A stretch of 43,057 bases of DNA from an uncultured Planctomycetota bacterium (GTDB lineage Bacteria; Planctomycetota; Phycisphaerae; Sedimentisphaerales; UBA12454): contig CAINDG010000040.1 in the NCBI GenBank assembly GCA_903847315.1, forward strand, positions 112,813 through 155,869, written 5' to 3'. Numbering within the stretch: position 1 is the stretch's first letter; each line of letters starts with the position of its first letter. This document shows, one piece after another, positions 41,185-43,057 of this stretch. The position numbers and the translations under genes are program-made. The notes under the pieces were generated by a model. The model was not told the origin of the DNA. It searched no databases and saw only the letters and a program-made list of their open reading frames with translations.

Positions 41185-42243
41185 TTATTTTATCAGCACC
41201 CGATTGTTTTTAACAATTAGTTTATCTGCTCCAAAGAGCCTTATTGCCTCAGGATATGCGATACATTCCTGCTCAAATACTCTTGCGGCGAGAGTATCGG
41301 GGTTGTCATCGTCCATAACGGGACAAGTTCGCTGAACGATAATAGGGCCTTTGTCATATTCATTTGTGCAAAAGTGTACCGTACAGCCGCTGATTTTGCA
41401 ACCGGCTTTCAAAACGGCCTCGTGGACGTGATGTCCCCACATACCCTGTCCGCCGAATACCGGCAAAAGTGCGGGATGGATATTCATCACACAATTCTCA
41501 AGTTCGGACGGGATTTTCCAAAGACACAGCCAGCCCGCCTGAATAACAAGGTCAACCTTCGCGGCAAGAAGGATTTTTTTAAGCTGCCTGCTGAACCCGT
41601 CGAGGTCGGGAAAATCTTTTTTCCTGACTATCTCCAGCGGCAGTTTTGCCGCCTTTGCCTTTTCTACGCCTGCCGTGTCGGACCTTGACGAGATAACAAC
41701 CGCAATCTCTGCGTTAAGCTGTTTTTGTTTTATCAGCTCGTGAATATTAATCATAGTTCTTCCGGAGCCGCTGATAAGAATGCCGAGCCGCAGGTGTTTT
41801 GTTTTTTCCTTTTGCGGAGAAGTTTTCTGTTCGATGTCTTTGGCGGCGTCGATGGCGCGGTTTACGAGCTTGTCGGCGATTTTATTTTTTTCGCGAGGGA
41901 TGTGTTTTATCTGCCAGCCCTGAAATTTTTCAAGCAGGTCGATGCACTGGTCGAAAATTTCCCTGATATTATCGTTTTTGACTTTGTAATCGCCGTTGAT
42001 TTGCTTGACCATCAGCTCGCTGTCGCTGAAAATTTTCAGATTCTTTGCTCCGATGGATTTCGCTTTTTGAAGCGAGATGGCAAGAGCGGTATATTCGGCG
42101 ATGTTATTGGTGGCATTTGGCAGGAATTTCGCCTGAGCGCAGATTTGATTACCGGCGTTGTCGAGAATAATGAAAGCTCCCGCGGCAGGTCCCGGGTTTC
42201 CTCTGCTTCCGCCGTCGGTATAAATGGTTATGCCTTCAACCAA
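41185..42243 (-). CDS. fusion of RNase HI and phosphoribosylglycinamide formyltransferase
   Basis: 352 residues. Residues 1-138 are RNase HI: TDGGSRGNPGP with D10, then E50, D74 and D124, the four metal-binding acids, all present, so it should cleave RNA in RNA-DNA hybrids. After a Lys/Gln-rich linker (138-150) comes PurN (150-352), which formylates GAR in purine synthesis: ISGSGRTMINI, NIHPALLPVFGGQG with N254 and H256, and D297 in EYDKGPI. Start is TTG at 42243, right after the upstream stop (four-base gap), with GGAG about ten bases before it. Both active sites are complete. The link between the two functions is unclear; the genes may simply have been joined. Confidence 0.9.
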   Translation of the reverse strand: MVEGITIYTDGGSRGNPGPAAGAFIILDNAGNQICAQAKFLPNATNNIAEYTALAISLQKAKSIGAKNLKIFSDSELMVKQINGDYKVKNDNIREIFDQCIDLLEKFQGWQIKHIPREKNKIADKLVNRAIDAAKDIEQKTSPQKEKTKHLRLGILISGSGRTMINIHELIKQKQLNAEIAVVISSRSDTAGVEKAKAAKLPLEIVRKKDFPDLDGFSRQLKKILLAAKVDLVIQAGWLCLWKIPSELENCVMNIHPALLPVFGGQGMWGHHVHEAVLKAGCKISGCTVHFCTNEYDKGPIIVQRTCPVMDDDNPDTLAARVFEQECIAYPEAIRLFGADKLIVKNNRVLIK

Positions 42244-42247
42244 AACT

Positions 42248-42982
42248 TCAGTTCTCCGTGTCCTTGAAGTACAGAATACGAGCACAGTTCGGGCAGCGAA
42301 TTATCTCGTCTCGGCTCATAAGCGTATTTGCGGTTTCGGTAGTAAGCGTCATAAAGCATCCGCCGCAGGTGTAAATTCCGCTTCTGTGGTCATGCACTTC
42401 GATTTCCGCGATTGCTTCGCCGTCATAAGTCTCGGCGACTCTCCTGAAAATTTCCAGAGCCTCGGCCGATACGTCACGGGCGGCCTGCTGCCACTGCCGT
42501 TCGATATCGGCTATTTCCGCTTCGAATTTTTTCGCCAGCTCTTCGGTCTGTTTGCGGATTTCGTTAAGCTCGTTCTTGGCCAGTTCAATCTGCTGCTTTA
42601 TCTGGTCGCACTGAACCTGGTCGGCGTCGATATTTTTCATCAGCTCAAGAGCCTGACTTTCGACTTTGCTGCTGTCGGCCTTGTTAGTATTAAGTTCCGT
42701 CAGAATCGCCGCGTATTCCTTATTGCTTTTGGCGGTGTTCAGGGCTGCGCGGTATTTCGCGAGCGTCTGGTCCATACTCTTCAGCTCAAGTTCGAGCCGG
42801 TCTGCCTGAATTTTGGTGAGTTGGATTTCTTCCTGCTTGGCCTGGAGAGAATTTTGGAATGTGCGGAGCTCGTTTTCCTTTATGATAACGTTTCTGCGGC
42901 AGCGGGTTAGTTTGGCCTTGGCCGCTCGTAAACTGTTTTCAACGCTTTGTAGTTTTACCAGAGCATTGAGTACTGTTCCCAT
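42248..42982 (-). CDS. coiled-coil protein with C4 zinc ribbon (zf-RING_7/CT398 type)
   Basis: 244 residues. A long helical coiled coil (about 5-185) is followed by a C4 zinc ribbon (about 195-240): YTCGGCFMTL and IIRCPNCARILY. This arrangement is the DUF164/zf-RING_7 family, found in many bacteria, including the chlamydial protein CT398, often with RNase H or nucleic-acid genes; function poorly known. The ribosome site AAGGAGC is six bases before the ATG. It leads a probable three-gene transcript with the RNase H-PurN fusion (start four bases later) and the small membrane protein. Confidence 0.9.
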   Translation of the reverse strand: MGTVLNALVKLQSVENSLRAAKAKLTRCRRNVIIKENELRTFQNSLQAKQEEIQLTKIQADRLELELKSMDQTLAKYRAALNTAKSNKEYAAILTELNTNKADSSKVESQALELMKNIDADQVQCDQIKQQIELAKNELNEIRKQTEELAKKFEAEIADIERQWQQAARDVSAEALEIFRRVAETYDGEAIAEIEVHDHRSGIYTCGGCFMTLTTETANTLMSRDEIIRCPNCARILYFKDTEN

Positions 42983-43057
42983 GAACGCTCCTTAAATTGC
43001 TAAAGATAAAAATAATGAACCATACATTATCAGCAAAAACTCTTCATATTCAACAAA
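42983..43057. other. AT-rich upstream edge
   Basis: 75 bases with no gene. It should hold the promoter for the minus-strand operon starting at 42982, but no clear -35/-10 pair can be assigned by eye. Confidence 0.4.

Noticed and set aside
41785..41830. RNase H-PurN junction as an assembly chimera
   Set aside because: The frame is continuous through a plausible Lys/Gln-rich linker and both domains are complete; raw reads would be needed to exclude it fully.
42224..42910. 228-codon open frame on the plus strand
   Set aside because: Antisense to the zinc-ribbon coiled-coil gene, whose motifs and ribosome site are clear.

Overview
The window looks like a piece of the chromosome of an anaerobic or facultative member of the Planctomycetota, probably class Phycisphaerae. 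This is inferred from gene style, not from a marker gene. A PEP-CTERM protein, dockerin/LamG proteins with Planctomycetes-type 'SWTAGSGA..HDVYFGT' modules, a TMTC-like TPR membrane protein, a ThiD2-ThiE fusion and intergenic regions packed with short palindromic repeats all fit. There are no rRNA genes, CRISPR arrays or intact insertion sequences, and one tRNA (Leu-TAA).

Layout. 1-7017: 3' part of uvrA, a GT39-like membrane protein, a GT2 glycosyltransferase, an Nfu iron-sulfur scaffold, a ferritin-like diiron protein and a TMTC-like TPR protein. 7018-9311: a lipoprotein gene set in a repeat island that includes one hairpin repeat inserted inside another. 9312-13020: HAD phosphatase, tRNA-Leu and a hybrid histidine kinase with receiver and Hpt domains. 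13021-16058: a perfect-consensus promoter, a PEP-CTERM protein, an HNH/AP2 endonuclease and more repeats. 16059-19302: transketolase and phosphofructokinase. 19363-23702: two related secreted dockerin/LamG proteins, the larger cut by an in-frame stop. 23827-30598: mfd, a PpiC-type foldase lipoprotein, acpS and mnmG. 30664-33732: two envelope proteins, a DUF2959 lipoprotein and a PilZ protein. 33784-36233: ackA, divergent from thiD2-thiE. 36234-36768: an AT-rich spacer with two tandem DnaA boxes. 36769-43057: a three-part MTHFR/MTHFR_C/pterin-methyltransferase fusion, a UAP1-type nucleotidyltransferase, and on the other strand a zinc-ribbon coiled-coil protein, an RNase H-PurN fusion and a small membrane protein.

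The genes cover central carbon flow (tkt, pfk, ackA), one-carbon, purine and thiamine metabolism, DNA repair (uvrA with mfd), and envelope or surface functions.

The most unusual items are: (1) dispersed palindromic repeats that also lie in frame inside mfd; (2) a hairpin repeat split exactly by a related hairpin; (3) the MTHFR-MTHFR_C-pterin methyltransferase fusion; (4) the RNase H-PurN fusion; (5) a near-consensus promoter whose predicted start falls on a start codon, implying a leaderless mRNA; (6) a possible -1 frameshift at an A8 run; and (7) a nonsense codon inside the last repeat of a surface protein.
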